Source: Plasmodium brasilianum
Taxonomy: Eukaryota > Apicomplexa > Aconoidasida > Haemosporida > Plasmodiidae
Assembly (NCBI RefSeq): GCF_023973825.1
Contig: NC_090123.1
Location: 661,001 to 725,000, forward strand
Reading direction: 5' to 3'
Length of the DNA stretch: 64,000 bases
Shown: piece after piece, positions 25,276 through 38,205 of the stretch
How the letters are laid out: the number at the start of each line of letters is the position of its first letter
How positions within the stretch are numbered: position 1 is the first letter of the stretch
Translations under genes and position numbers: made by a program
The notes under the pieces: model-generated
Database searches by the model: none
Seen by the model: the letters and a program-made list of their open reading frames with translations, nothing else
What the model was told of the DNA's origin: nothing

Positions 25276-26203
25276 AACGAAAGTATGGAAATAAAATAGT
25301 AGCAAAAATAACTTGAAAAATATTACAATATATCAAAGGAACATTTAGATAAGTTTACTTATACAATGCATACATATTCACATATACACATTTAAGGGGA
25401 TATCAAAGTTCATCTTTCAAAACGCTTCTTTCAATTATTGCCATTTGAGCGAGTTTAAAATTTATCATTTCACTTGTATACATAATATATTTATTCTTAT
25501 GCAATATTTTATGGTATATATCATTTCATTATATATCATACAAATCTTTTAAATACATCTTTTATATCGCAAAATGATGTACATATATTATATGTAAGTA
25601 TGTGAAAAATACGAATGCGTAAAATTGCCAAGTGGTGAAATTTTACATTTTTACAGCTAAAAAAAAAATATTCTGTTAATTTTTTAATTTCCTTTTTTTT
25701 TTTTTTTTCTTTTTTTTTTCTTTAGTTGTCCATTTGGCTGAATGTAAACTCAGCGTAAAAATTGAATTGAAAGATGTACAAGAAAATGTACGAACAAATG
25801 AGCGAAAAAGTGTGAAACAAAATAGGAAATGCATACATAAAAATAAATTTGTTACTTTTATATTAATACGCGCATATGAGAATTTTTTTTGTGTATTTTT
25901 AAATCAATCCTTATACATTTGTACTATATGATATTACATAAATATATACATATATTCATAAAAATTAATATAAATACATATATATATAATACGTTTTTAT
26001 ATATAATAATATTTATACAAACGAGGACAAAGTTTCACAAAACAAAATTTTTTTTTTATTTTTTACTTTTCATATAAATATAACTCAATGCATGCGAAAG
26101 GGATTTATTTATTTTTTTTTTTTTTTAAATTGTATTAAAATAATTTAAAATATAATTAAGTTAAAATTATTTTTTCTTTTTTTATATGCATACACAAATA
26201 CTT

Positions 26204-26238
<35 letters not shown>

Positions 26239-26430
26239 TTTATTTACGTAAAGTTAAAGGCATTCTTGTGGTTCTCTCTCTTTTTAAATATAGTGTTACG
26301 AAAATAATAATATAGAATTTTTACTAATTTCGAGCTAAATAACTTAAATAAAGGAGTGTTTCTTCTTTTCTTTGTTTGTTTTCTTTATTTTCTTTTTGTT
26401 TTTTTTTTCCTTTTTTTTTGTGTTCCGAAA

Positions 26431-28142
26431 ATGCGACCATGTGATCCTAATTCAGCTTTTTTTGGATTTATGGGAATTGCTGCATCCTCCATTTTTTCCA
26501 GTAATTTTTGAACATTTTAGAAGATTTACACATTTAGCCAAATTTTTGTATATTTATGTACATACGCATATATTTATATATGTATATATATTATGTATAC
26601 CTTTGCATTATGTGTACACATGAATTTTGCTTGTTTTTCTTTGGAACGTTCATATGCAAGGATAGTTTGTTAGTGTCCTTTGAACCTTTTTTTTATTTTT
26701 ACATCATTTTCCTCCCACTATAGCATTTGTACATGTGTATTTATATGTTATGTACATGTGTATATATATGTTACGTATGTGTGTATATATATATTACGTA
26801 CGTGTATATGTATAGTGCATACACGTATAAGTATATTGCATATGTTCATGTGTATATTACATGCGCCTATATGTATATTACATATATATATATATATATA
26901 TATAATATGTTACACATAAGTTTGTATACATGCCTTATTAATATTTTATTCCATTTCAGATTTGGGGGCTGCCTTTGGTACGGCCAAAAGTGGAGTAGGG
27001 GTATGTAGTGTGGGTGTTATGAGGCCTGATCTAATTATGAAATCGATATTACCTGTAGTTATGGCTGGTGTGCTTGGTATTTATGGAATTATTATGTCTA
27101 TTCTTATATACGGAAGAAGTTAGTACATTCCATAATTTAATACGTGACTAAAGCACACATCCGTATACACATATATATATGCTAACATTTGTGCAAAAAA
27201 AACATGGATACAACTTTTTTCTTTTTAATTCTTTTGTGAAATGAGAACTATTTGTTTTTTGTGAATATAACTAAACATTAGCAAATTGTGCGAGCAGTTT
27301 GAAGTTACACTTAGGGAAAGTTAATTTGTTGCATATTGTTTTATAAATACATATACACATTTAGAATTTTTTTTTTTTATCTAGCCATATTGCTTAAATG
27401 ATTTCATATATATATATTTTTTTTTTTTTTTATCTAAATAAAATGAATAAATGATATTTCATTTTTTTTTTTTTTTTTTCGTCAATTTGCAGTGACTCCA
27501 GCTGCTGAGTACTCCACTTTTTTGGGATACACACATTTATCATCTGGGTTAATAGTTGGATTAAGTTCATTAGTACGTGAACAAAAGGATTTAAAATGTT
27601 TTGAATATTTCTCCATATTCTGTTTTTGTCAGTTCACACAACAAATGTTTGAATGTTTGGATGTGTGAGTATGTGAATATGCAAATGTATGAATGTGCAT
27701 GTGCCAGTATTTATTCGAAATTGCTTAGCGACCAAATTGTTATTTCTCCCTTAAATTATAGGCTGCCGGATTAGCTATTGGAATTGTTGGTGATGCAGGT
27801 GTAAGAGCCAATGCGCAACAAAACAGACTGTTCATTGGAATGATTTTAATTCTTGTTTTTTCAGAAACCCTTGCATTATATGGTAAGTTTTTTTTTGTAT
27901 ATGATACACACAGAGTTTCCTTGGAATGAACGAACAGTTATGCATATAATATACACGCATAAACTTATATATATGTGTGTATATATACTTATATGTACAT
28001 ATATGTGTACATCCGTATTGTATCCCCCGACAGTTTTCGAACATCTCGTTTTTACATCCCTTTCCCTACAGGTTTAATTATCGGTATTTACATTTCCATA
28101 TCAGAACCGACGAAGCTTTGCGCATCATATGCAACACAATAA
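26431..28142 (+). CDS. V-type H+-ATPase 16 kDa proteolipid, subunit c
   Basis: Five exons, 26431-26500, 26960-27118, 27493-27572, 27762-27882 and 28072-28142, sum to 501 nt and 166 residues with all phases and GT-AG sites consistent. Subunit c forms the proton-translocating ring of the Vo sector in acidic compartments (food vacuole, plasma membrane and other endomembranes in Plasmodium). Four transmembrane helices are evident: [56 protein letters not shown] and [19 protein letters not shown]. The proton-binding Glu is E138 in [10 protein letters not shown]. The start ATG at 26431 ([12 protein letters not shown]) is the only in-frame one upstream of the conserved CDPNSAFFG; an earlier tiny exon cannot be excluded. 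No exon is long enough to be obvious alone. Confidence 0.96.
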
Positions 28143-29169
28143 CTTTATTATTTTTTTTCTTTAACACAAAAGAGAAGAAGATTTATGGCGTATGTAATTA
28201 AGTTGAGATAAGAAGCACAAATAGCAGGCAGATTTTTGCAATTATATATTTGTTAACGATTTTATTTTTTAGTTTATGTTACGAGAAAAATCAGAGAAAT
28301 AGCTTTTATGCATATATGCATAAATTGATAAAGGCTAAAATTTTAATAGAGTAGAACTAAGCGTAGCTACAAAGGTGCGTGTAGTGAGAAGAGGGTAAAA
28401 AAAAAAAAAAGAAAAAACAATCAGTAGTAAAAATGATTTTTTTTTTTTTTTTTTTAAATAATATAAATCAAAAAGTATATAATTACATTATGCATACACA
28501 TGTGTATGCCTATTACATCATAAGAAGGCTTCTTAAAATGTTTAAACGATGATAACTTCTTTTTTTTTAAAATACACCCATTTTAAATAACAATGAACTT
28601 TCTATATGTTGCTAAAAGGGAGTTACATATTTAGTTTTATTTTGATACATATATAGATGTACATTATGTACTACTTTTATGTCAGTCTTTTTTATATTAT
28701 TTTATTCTTATAATATTTTTTTTTTTTTTTAACTTCATACACCAATATAAACGTTAGTAAAAATAAAAAATGAAAAATTCTTGAATGAAAAAAAAAAAAA
28801 GTCGTCACAGTGGGGCTAGTCGTGGAACATGTCTGTGTATTGATATATATATGTGCATACATAATACACATAAAAAAAAAGGGGAAAGAAAAATATACAT
28901 CGATACTACTATTTGTTTGCGAACAATAAATATATTCCTTTATGTGTGCTTAAAATATTTTTAAATAGATTAAAAAAATGCATTTGGAGGAAGCATTAAA
29001 ATATGCGTAACGTCAAAAGATCGTACTTATTTTTTTAAAAATCGTATGTTGCATTGGGGTATCCTTTTCATTAATTGGGATATACAATATATGCACGAGA
29101 TTGAATTATTCATGTATATATATTTTTTTCTTAAAAATACTGTAATTATATCTTGTTAAGTCATAAAAA
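28143..29169. other. Convergent spacer between V-ATPase c and mitochondrial L14
   Basis: 1.0 kb of AT-rich DNA with poly-A/T tracts (28397-28415, 28438-28456). No gene seen; both 3'UTRs are expected here. Confidence 0.6.
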
Positions 29170-29544
29170 TTAAAAAATGTACCTAGCCAAATTTCTACAA
29201 TTATGTCTAGTTTCCATTGCAACAGGTCCTTTAATTTTTGTCGCCTTCAATTTATTTTTTGCTATAATAACAAATGCATTGTCATCAAATTTTATGTAAC
29301 TGCCATCTTTTCTTTTAGTTTCTTTTTTTCTCCTTACAATAATTCCTTTAGGAGTCTTTTCTGAAATACCACATTCGCTAGTTTTATCTCGTATAGACAC
29401 TCTTATCCTATCTCCTATTTTTCCTGTACCCCATTTATTCTTTCCAATTCCAATTATACATGCCTTTATGACTCCACTGTTATCTGTACATCGGACCATG
29501 GACTGCCTCCAAAGACCACTAAAAAGTTGCGTTAGCCGTATCAT
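29170..29544 (-). CDS. Mitochondrial ribosomal protein L14 (uL14m)
   Basis: Single exon of 124 residues, the normal length for bacterial-type uL14. The sequence has the family core: VRCTDNSGVIKACIIG, GDRIRVSIRD, KGIIVRRKKE, the FDDNAFVII strand and GPVA. It is a large-subunit protein at the subunit interface. The N-terminus MIRLTQLFSGLWRQS is a short basic amphipathic extension suited to mitochondrial import, and there is no secretory signal as an apicoplast protein would need, so mitochondrial location is inferred. No intron is needed. The cytosolic homologue (L23) is different in sequence. Confidence 0.9.
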   Translation of the reverse strand: MIRLTQLFSGLWRQSMVRCTDNSGVIKACIIGIGKNKWGTGKIGDRIRVSIRDKTSECGISEKTPKGIIVRRKKETKRKDGSYIKFDDNAFVIIAKNKLKATKIKGPVAMETRHNCRNLARYIF

Positions 29545-30655
29545 TAATTACGGTTATGCAGTCAAGTACGCATAAATATACATATACATATATTTATACG
29601 TACATAATAAATTGTAGCGAAAAGATTTTATCTGTAAATTATGGTGCAACAACCTTTTATATTTTTTATTTTCTTCAGCGTAGTAAGAAAACCATGAAGC
29701 TGATTTTACTTAACTCTTTCCATTTAACAGTATAATTCAACATGTAGTTTATGAGAACAAAAGGAAGAGAACAAATGTGTATTTTTTTTTTCTTTTTTTT
29801 TTATCTAGCCAAAATAGTAAAACATTTCATTTTTTTTTTTTTTTCTAGCTAAAATGGTAAAACGTTTTAATTTATTTTATTTTTTTTCTTTGATATATAT
29901 TATCATGAAAAATGCAAAGTTGTCATTTTGAACTTAAGTTTATATTTACGTAAAGAGAAAAAATTTAGGGTAGTATAAGCCCTGGGTACATCTTCATAAA
30001 GCTGAAAACTTTCGAACGGAGAATGAATTGTTATCACACTTTCACGTATACGTACAAATATTTATTTAAGTATTATGTGTACATATTTAATATTATTTTT
30101 GTGCTTATTTTAAAAAGGGTTACCCCTTCTATGTTTTTTTCCTTTTTTTAGTACTTTGTGATCGCCAAACTTTTTTTTCTATGTTCATTTTATGTTTTTA
30201 AAAAAGGCATTTCCTTAAAAATATTTTGCATGAATAATAAATTTCATGCATTACTGATACAAATGCTGCGTTATTTATGAATCATACTAATTTAAGCAGT
30301 TCACAGAACATGTATATTAAATTAAATGATAAAAACTAGTTTTTTAATCTTTTTCAATGTATGCGCAAGTATAACACATAGTTACTTTTGCGTAATGTAA
30401 ATATATAAAAATTTGTAAATTTTACGAAACATTTATTTTTGTACGAAATCAAATTCGAAAGTTAAGAATAAATACCCATAATCAACGGAATAAAATTTAT
30501 TTTGAAAAAGAAGGGTGCATATTTTAGTAATCCTTACTAATATCAAAGGTGCTGTTATCAAATGTTTCATGATAAATGAATACACGTAACGTGGAAATTA
30601 TGAATAAGGATGCGGTAACGTTTTTTAAACAAAAAGGAATAGAGATTACTACTAT

Positions 30656-30706
<51 letters not shown>

Positions 30707-31036
30707 GTATTTCGTTATACACATGTCTACTTAACTGTGCATGGTGCACCATTCACAGTTCAGAAACATACGCACTACACACATTTACACCACAAGAAGT
30801 TTTCGTTCATCCTACGGGGAAAACGGGAATATACGTAAAACGTTTTGCGCACTATTGTTTATTTGGTTTAACTAAGCAGCCTTTGTAAGGTGCCTCTTGG
30901 CCATGCGCATGTATATATAAGTATAAACACATGTACACATATTTACACATATTTACACATACAAGAATATAGTTATATGGAATAAAATGAGGAGAGGTAG
31001 GTAATATGAAAAAAAAAAAGAAAAAAAAAAGGTTCT
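29545..31036. other. Spacer between L14m and SLBP
   Basis: 1.5 kb upstream of L14m and downstream of SLBP, both on the minus strand. It contains a paired T(n)-CTAGCYAAAAT element at 29790-29875 and a (TA)n microsatellite at 30658-30705. No gene seen. Confidence 0.6.
30658..30705. repeat. (TA)n microsatellite
   Basis: About 24 uninterrupted TA dinucleotides. Confidence 0.95.
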
Positions 31037-31930
31037 CTAAAAACGCACCATAAAACCTTTTTTCTTTTGTTTTTCATAATTATTCTTTATCGTCACGTCG
31101 GAAAAATGCAAATATTTGGAGGCCTCTATTTTTTGGTTCCTGATATATTCAATTATTTGATCTTTTTTGTTAAGAGGATAATTACTTTGGACTTGCTTCT
31201 TCTTTGTTAAATAAATAACAATATCATTTTCCCCAATTTTACTTTCTTTTCCGTTTCTCAAATTATAATCATTGGGCATAAGATATAGACAATAATATTT
31301 TTCAAATAAGTGTTCATATTTTTTAGTATAATAATCTTTTAACGAAATTAGAGATTTTTCTAAATAATCTTGCCTAATAATAATAAACTCATTATTTATT
31401 ATAGTACCACTAAAATTTTGTGGAAGAAACAATATTGGTATATCTATAATTTTATTATTATGTTCATTATAATTATTAGTATTTTCTGAAATTAATAAAA
31501 TGTTTTTTAATGTCTTATCTGAAAGTTCTTCATTTCTTTTTTTCAAATTATTAATTTCAATCTGACTTAGTTCAGGTAATTTTAATTTAGATAAATAATC
31601 ATTTTTTTCGGAAGTTGACAAACTACATATATATCTGTGAACTTCATCAGATATATTACCCCATGCATGAACTTGTTTTCTCCATTTTTTCATTTCCTTA
31701 TTCCACTGAGATAAACTCAGTTTTTTATCGATTCTAGGTGTTTCTGGGTGCCAATCATTTTTTAAATTCTCACTCCTTTCTTTTTTTGGCACAGCATTTA
31801 TATATCTTTCATATGATATCAAGCGCTTCGTTAAACTAATATTCTTAAGTCTTTGATTTATTTGTGCTTTGCTTAACTGGTTGTTCACATTTTTATATTT
31901 GTTTCTCTGAAAATTTAATCTTTCGCTCAT
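31037..31930 (-). CDS. Histone mRNA stem-loop-binding protein (SLBP)
   Basis: 297 residues. Residues about 22-90 are a clear SLBP RNA-binding domain: KAQINQRLKNI, YERYINAVPKKER, then WHPETPRIDKKLSLSQWNKE and KKWRKQVHAWG. The Tyr-x-x-Tyr-Ile, HPxTP and final His-x-Trp positions of the family are kept; the usual TPNK reads TPRI. In animals SLBP binds the 3' stem-loop of non-polyadenylated histone mRNAs and directs their processing and translation. The C-terminal 200 residues are parasite-specific and hydrophilic. I chose the Met at 31930 (MSERLNFQRN) over an upstream in-frame Met at 32017, because the extension consists of hydrophobic residues and a poly-Lys run coded by a poly-A tract, as in a 5'UTR. 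Confidence 0.9.
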   Translation of the reverse strand: MSERLNFQRNKYKNVNNQLSKAQINQRLKNISLTKRLISYERYINAVPKKERSENLKNDWHPETPRIDKKLSLSQWNKEMKKWRKQVHAWGNISDEVHRYICSLSTSEKNDYLSKLKLPELSQIEINNLKKRNEELSDKTLKNILLISENTNNYNEHNNKIIDIPILFLPQNFSGTIINNEFIIIRQDYLEKSLISLKDYYTKKYEHLFEKYYCLYLMPNDYNLRNGKESKIGENDIVIYLTKKKQVQSNYPLNKKDQIIEYIRNQKIEASKYLHFSDVTIKNNYEKQKKKGFMVRF

Positions 31931-34089
31931 TTCGTCAAATAAGCTATAATTTTTTTTTTTTTTTTTTTTTTTTACGTTATATTTAAATTTAACTGTAATA
32001 TTAGCCAACAAGAACATTTAGATATTTGTTTAACAAAAGCTATGAACTAAATAACAGAATGTATTTATTTACAGATAAGTGAATAATATTTTAAGAAGCA
32101 TTATTGTTAATTATGTGCATAAGATTTATTTATTCGTTGCATAATTGCATTATATGTATGAATTATAAGCAGCTTTTTTATTATGTTAGTAGAGTGCATA
32201 CATTACAGCTTAACGTGTCAACAGAGCAGTGTAATGGAGTACATAAGAGAAAAAAAAAAAAAAAAAAAAAAATCTTCCAAATATGATATGCATATGCTCA
32301 TGAGGTTTTATCTGTTACAAAATTTGAATAAACATGTATAGAATAAACTTACCATTTTTAATTATATAGCGCTTTTTATATTTGTACAAGCGTATGTACC
32401 ACCTAAGATTTTTGAAATGAACAAATGTATGTGTACATTTTATTACTTTTTCTTGAACTTTATATTTTTATTATTATTTACGAAATGGATAAAGATAATA
32501 ATTTTCATTTCTTTTCTTTAAGGGAAATCACAAAATAGGCCTTTAAATTTTATGGAAAAAATTATTCTAAAATATAAACCACTGCACATACATATGTGCA
32601 TACATGAGTTATACATGTGCACATATATACACACATATTAATACATACGCACATGTACACACATCCACGTAATACGCAGTAGTTATTTTAAGGCACACGT
32701 TAATGGTTCTCCAAAAGGTCTCCTACAAAAAGTTGTACATTTTAAAAAAAAAAAAAATTGTCCTCTTCACATGTTATTTTAGAAAAAGTATTGAGTGTAG
32801 TTAAAAATTATGATGAATGGAAAAAATGGAAAAATGGAAAAATGAAAAAACGGAAAAATGGAAAAATGAAAAAACGGAAAAATGGAAAAATGAAAAAACG
32901 GAAAAATGGAAAAATGGAAAAATGGAAAAACGGAAAAATGGAAAAATTACAAAATTACAAAATTAAAAACATAAGCATTACATCGTCTATTTACGCCGTA
33001 CATTTATTTATACGTTATACGCATATGTAAATAGTTAATTAGACAATTTTAATACTAACTTATTATTTCAAATTATGTGTTAATGCTCACCACTTTTTAA
33101 TCACATAATATTTCTTCTTTTGAGATACGAAATGAGCAGTTATAACGTATCTATTATTACACGTTTTGGTAATATTCTCAATTTTAATAATATAGCTATT
33201 TTATTTTATTTTATTTATTTATTTTTTTTATATAATATCACATTAACAGGCAAGAAAAAAAAACAAAAAAAGAATATAATTTTTTTCAAATTAGTAAAAT
33301 AATAAAATAAATAGCTTTTTAACAAATGAAAAAAAAAAAAAAAAAAAAAATAGCCAAAAATAATTTTCTATTTTACTTTATTAGTTTATTTTTAGAACTT
33401 TGCAACTTTGCCACTTTACAACTTTACAACTTTACAACAGTTATATATAGCCATGCAAAACACAATAATTTGATTTGGTTCTTTTATTTCGAGCGTTTCA
33501 TAAGGCAAAACATAAACATATATACATACATATATACATACATACATATATAAATATATATATATATATATATACATATATATATAACAAAATAAAAGTA
33601 AATAAAAGAATATGAAATAAATTATTCTCTTGGAAAAATACTTCTTTTCCTTTTGCTTTCTCACACATTTAAAGTGGTGCTCCATTTTTTATCATTTTTT
33701 TGTGAGAGTTGCTTTATTTTCCTTTTTTTCTTAAAATAATTAAAATAACGTTTTCACAATAAATAGTAAAAGGTGCAGATATGTTTAAATTCTTTAAGTT
33801 AAATTTTTTCCGTAATTCCACATATCACCTCACTAAGTTACCTTTTTTGGATTAAATTTTTACCTTACACTTTTCCTTAATTTTTTGCTTTTCACTTTTT
33901 CGTCAACTTTTTACGCCCCTCTTTTGCATTAAACTGTTACGTTAAATGATACGTTAACTGGTAAGTTAAATTTTTTCTTTTAATCTTTCCTTTAAACCGC
34001 ACGTTAAGCTTTTTAGTTGTCATTTTATTTTTACTACGATCAGTACCTCTATACCTACTGTTGTAACTGCCTAATTATTACTAATAATA
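31931..34089. other. Divergent spacer between SLBP and the unknown gene at 34.1 kb
   Basis: 2.2 kb holding both promoters. It contains a purine repeat at 32815-32950 (ggaaaaatg/gaaaaaacg units), poly-A tracts (32250-32272, 33329-33350) and TA repeats (33550-33590). The stretch 33750-34010 has several gttaa/cgttaa words, without a clear unit. No gene supported. Confidence 0.55.
32815..32950. repeat. Purine-rich 8/24-nt repeat
   Basis: Tandem ggaaaaat and gaaaaaac words, all purine on the plus strand except single T or C. An open frame across it (Lys/Met/Asn/Gly) is a by-product. Confidence 0.8.
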
Positions 34090-34185
34090 ATGGACTGTAC
34101 GAATGTATCAGATAAAGGTAATTGCAAAAATACCTATGCAAGTTGCGCATAATTCTTTTTTTTATTTTTATAATTTTAAACTGTT

Positions 34186-34243
<58 letters not shown>

Positions 34244-35489
34244 CTCATTTTTTTTAATGAAAACATGAACAGACATGAAACCGGATGTAAAAAACTCGTC
34301 TGAGAAAGATACATCAAATGTGTCGGTAAAGTTGGAGAAGTTAGAAAATGGTAGCAAATCCGAAAATGGTAGCAAATCCGAAAATGGTAACAAATCCGAA
34401 AATGGTAACAAATCCGAAAATGGTAACAAATCCGAAAATGGTAGCAAATCCGAAAATGGTAGCAAATCCGAAAATGGTAACAAATCCGAAAATATTAACA
34501 TGTCAGAAAAATTGACCACATTAGAAAAACTATATGAATCAAGGAAACTGTTCATGTCCGATAAATTATATTCTCAAGAAAAAAATATTGACAATTACGA
34601 TATGAATAGTTATGAGAAAAATAAGTACAGGAAATATCTTCAAAATTCTAGTGATGAATATTCTATTCAGCATATGCAAAAATTTTTGAAGTAACCAGAA
34701 AAAAAAAAAAGAAAAAAAAACACAAGGATACGAATTTATGTATATTATTTTGGGCAAAGACAATTGAATATCCCTTTTTTTTTTTTTTTTTTTTTTTTCT
34801 TCTTCTTTTTCTTCTTTTTCTTCTTTTTCTTTTTTTTTTTTTTACACCCCTTTTTATTCCTTCATTTTGCGTTAATACTTTTACTCCCATTTACAGGCAT
34901 GGAATTGCAGATAATGGAATTCGAATAATGACAACAAATAATTGCTCATGGTGAGATCCTTAATAGAACTAAAACTAGAGTATTATTTTTTCTTACGTGT
35001 ACCCAACAAGTGCGTTGTGTATAAGTATGTGTATGAGTATGTGTATGCGCATGTGTATGAGTATGTGTATGCGCATGTGTATGCGCATGTATATGTGTGT
35101 GTATATACATATATATAATTCATTATTGATGTAGAAATATCTGGGCTCATTTTTTCTATATTTTTTTTTTTTTTCTACTTTTGCACATATAATTACATAT
35201 TAATATTTTTAGGTACTATAATTATTATAAAGCAACAAAAACATGTTCTCCACCCATTAAAGAACTTACGGAAGGGACTACCGTTGATTATTATTACTAT
35301 ACTACTCCTTTTTCTACACAAATAGGAAACATTAACTTGGTAATGATGCACAGTCAAGTAAATTTTGAAGATGGAACATGTACCCCCACTGATAGAGATT
35401 TCAAAATGAATGCAGTAACTCCTCAGATGATAAAAGAAGCGAAAATGAAATCTGTAAAATATAAAAAGGAGTACATAGATTGGATTTAA
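34090..35489 (+). CDS. Conserved-looking protein of unknown function, four exons
   Basis: I do not recognise this gene. The exons 34090-34117, 34273-34690, 34897-34950 and 35213-35489 all have GT-AG borders with T-rich acceptors, and their lengths sum to 777 nt with one open frame (258 residues), which strongly supports the model. Residues 1-30 are hydrophilic (MDCTNVSDKDMKPDVKN). Residues about 30-85 contain an SENG(S/N)K hexapeptide repeat, about eight copies. A Lys/Tyr/Ser-rich region follows. The C-terminal 110 residues look folded: KHGIADNGIRIMTTNNCSW, then tyrosine-rich YYNYYKATKTC, PFSTQIGNINLVMM and a final KKEYIDWI. No signal peptide or membrane segment is visible, so a cytosolic or cytoskeletal place is likely but unproven. 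Confidence 0.75.
34330..34495 (+). repeat. 18-nt coding repeat SENG(S/N)K
   Basis: About eight copies of tccgaaaatggtarcaaa in exon 2 of the unknown gene, differing only by the AGC/AAC (Ser/Asn) codon. Confidence 0.9.
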
Positions 35490-36603
35490 AAAAGGAGGAG
35501 AGCAAAGGAAAAGAAAGGAAGGAAAAAACAACGAATAGGAGGACCATCATTTACTCTCCCCTTCTTCAAAAATGTGTTCCAACTTGAAGACATACTATCA
35601 CAAATCGTCTACATAAAGAAAGATGTGCATCGTGATTGCATTAAAATTTAAAAAAAATTTTGATTAATACAGTTCTTCTTTTAATTTAGTTTAATTTGAC
35701 ATAATTTAATTTTATTTTTATTATTTATTTTTTTTTTTTTTACGTATATTTTTTTTTATATTTATCCTATATCATTCTTCTATGTATGATCTTGCATATC
35801 CCAATTCATTTTAGTATCCTTTTTCCCTCCTTCTTACTCCTAATTATGATTTTTTTTTTTTTTTCTTTTCTACATTTTTAACATATATTATATGAGCCCT
35901 TACTTTATTTTCATGTACATATAATGTTTAAGTAATTAACCCATAATAAACTTATTTTTTTTTTTAATTTTTACTTTTATTTTGCTCTCAGCTTTTCACT
36001 TAACAATTAAGGAGTATACAATTCAATCAATAAATTTGTTTTTGCTAATCAGTGATATTCCATAAACTCCTTTCACTCATACTATATCTTCTACTCTAAG
36101 TAGCTCTTACCCTCCTAGTCCTTATGCGAAAACTTTGATATTTACAATTTTTTATGTAACACTGTTCAAAATATTTCATAACGAGGAGCATATAATTCGT
36201 GTGATTGAGTGGAATCCACTTTGTACTTCTTAGAATAAATCTGTTTTGAAATTAGAGAAATACGCACGTGCGTTCATGTACATATATACGTGTATGTTAA
36301 TGTGTATGTTAATGTGTATGTTAATGTGTATGTTAATGTGTATGTGTATGTATATATTCATGTATATATTCATGTATATATATTTTTATGATTAATTTTT
36401 CCTCTTCTATTACTTCTATTACTACTACTGTTTTTTTTTTTTCCCATTTGAAGAGAGATTTATCTTTTATCCTCTTTCACTACAGTTCAGTGATAAAAAT
36501 GAAATAAAATGTTCTTTATTTTTAAGCATTTAAAAGGGTTAACTATTTGTAGGGAAGGGCAGTTGGGGAAAGGAATTCCCAGTGTATTTACACTTGCATA
36601 TTT

Positions 36604-36636
<33 letters not shown>

Positions 36637-36923
36637 GTGCTCATGCTTTTTTTGGATGCATTAGTGAATACTTATATAATATATATACTTATACAAAATT
36701 TGTCAATATTTTTTAATGTTTTTTTTTTTTTTTGTCGATTCTAAATTATTTAGAGTAGATCTTATTAAACTATATCTTTTCTCTTTTGTCCCGTCTTTTT
36801 ATCCATTTTGTACTTATTTATTTTTTTATTTTTTATTTTTATTTGTTTCATTGTAGAAATATTTCTTTGGCATATGAACAAAAATTAACATAATATTTTG
36901 TTACCCTTAACTCTGTATTCAAA
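35490..36923. other. Spacer between the two unknown genes
   Basis: 1.4 kb, T-rich. It has a 12-nt repeat (gtatgttaatgt) at 36295-36345 and long poly-T tracts at 36600-36640 and 36720-36735. No gene seen; it should hold the promoter of the gene starting at 36924. Confidence 0.6.
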
Positions 36924-38174
36924 ATGAATAATTTAATATTTTTTTTTTTTTTTTTTTTTTCAAGTTCGTTATTACTATCAACAGTTAGTTGTGATAAAGC
37001 AAAAATTTTACCTTTAGGTGATATAATATCTGGTGTTGCGGATATAGCTAATGTGATAGCCCCTAAAAAGGAAGAAGTAGTTGAGTCTATCTCTGAATCT
37101 ATTCCTAAAATTAATTTAAAAATTGTACCATCAAAAAAATTAAATATTACCAAGAATGATATTATATTTTTATTATCTCAACTTAGACAAGAAATTAGGA
37201 GACAGGTTACTAAATAAATAAAATAAAATAAAAATAAAATTTTTTTTTTTTTTGTAATGCCATTTTAAAATTAAGGCAACAACGATATGCTAAATTTTTT
37301 TTTGAATTTTTTGCAGGTTGGAATATTACAAGGTGCGCAAGAGTGTAAAAAAAGGGAAGAAAAAAGGAGCAAAATAAGGAAAAGAAAAAAAAAAAAAAAA
37401 AAAAATTATGTGTATAAAAAAAGCGGGAGGGATTTTTTTTTTATAAAACGAAAGCTGTTGTTCTAAATGTGTTCTGAGCGAATGTATATATATATGTATA
37501 CATATACGCATACATGTACATGTACATCTACTTATGTACCTCTTTTTGTACTCGTGTGGGCATATATTTACGTATATATGCACGTGCGAACAGACGAACT
37601 CGAGGAAAAAGAAAGGATGAGGGAAAGGTCTGCCTCCATTTGGTCAAGTAGCAATTCTGCTGTTTATTTCCCCAAACAAAGTAATACAAGATATAAAAAA
37701 GAAAAACCAAAATTGGCTTCTACGATTTTGCACTCCTGTCTTTTATTTATATTGCTTTATTTATATTGCTTTATTTATATTGCTTTATTTATATTGCTTT
37801 ATTTATATTGCTTTATTTATATTGCTTTATTTATATTGCTTTATTTATATTGCTTTATTTATATTGCTTTATTTATATTACTTTATTTATATTACTTTAT
37901 TTATATTACTTTGTTTATTTTATTTTATTAATTTTATTACATAGTCGATATTTTTTTTCCCGCATACCCCGTTTCATCAAATACATTTTGAATATTACTT
38001 TTGTCAAATTGGTAGGGGACAACAAGGAGAACGTAAATTATAAAACAAGTTTATGTAAAGGGGAATTACTGCATAACGCTAATATATAATATTTAATTTT
38101 TTTCAAATCCCTGTATTTGCACACGTTTACATGTAGCTGCATGTATATGTATATGTATGTATATGAGCGAGCTT

Positions 38175-38205
<31 letters not shown>

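Larger units (their letters stand above)
22873..26430. other. Divergent spacer between COX10 and V-ATPase c
   Basis: 3.6 kb that should contain both promoters. Notable contents are a 33-nt element repeated four times (23268-23400), a 28-nt AT repeat (25090-25275), TA microsatellites at 24138-24162, 24820-24848 and 26207-26235, and poly-A/T tracts. No coding region can be supported. Confidence 0.6.

Noticed and set aside
31931..32017. A more upstream SLBP start at 32017
   Set aside because: The extra 29 residues are encoded by a poly-A tract and AT-rich leader, and look like 5'UTR.
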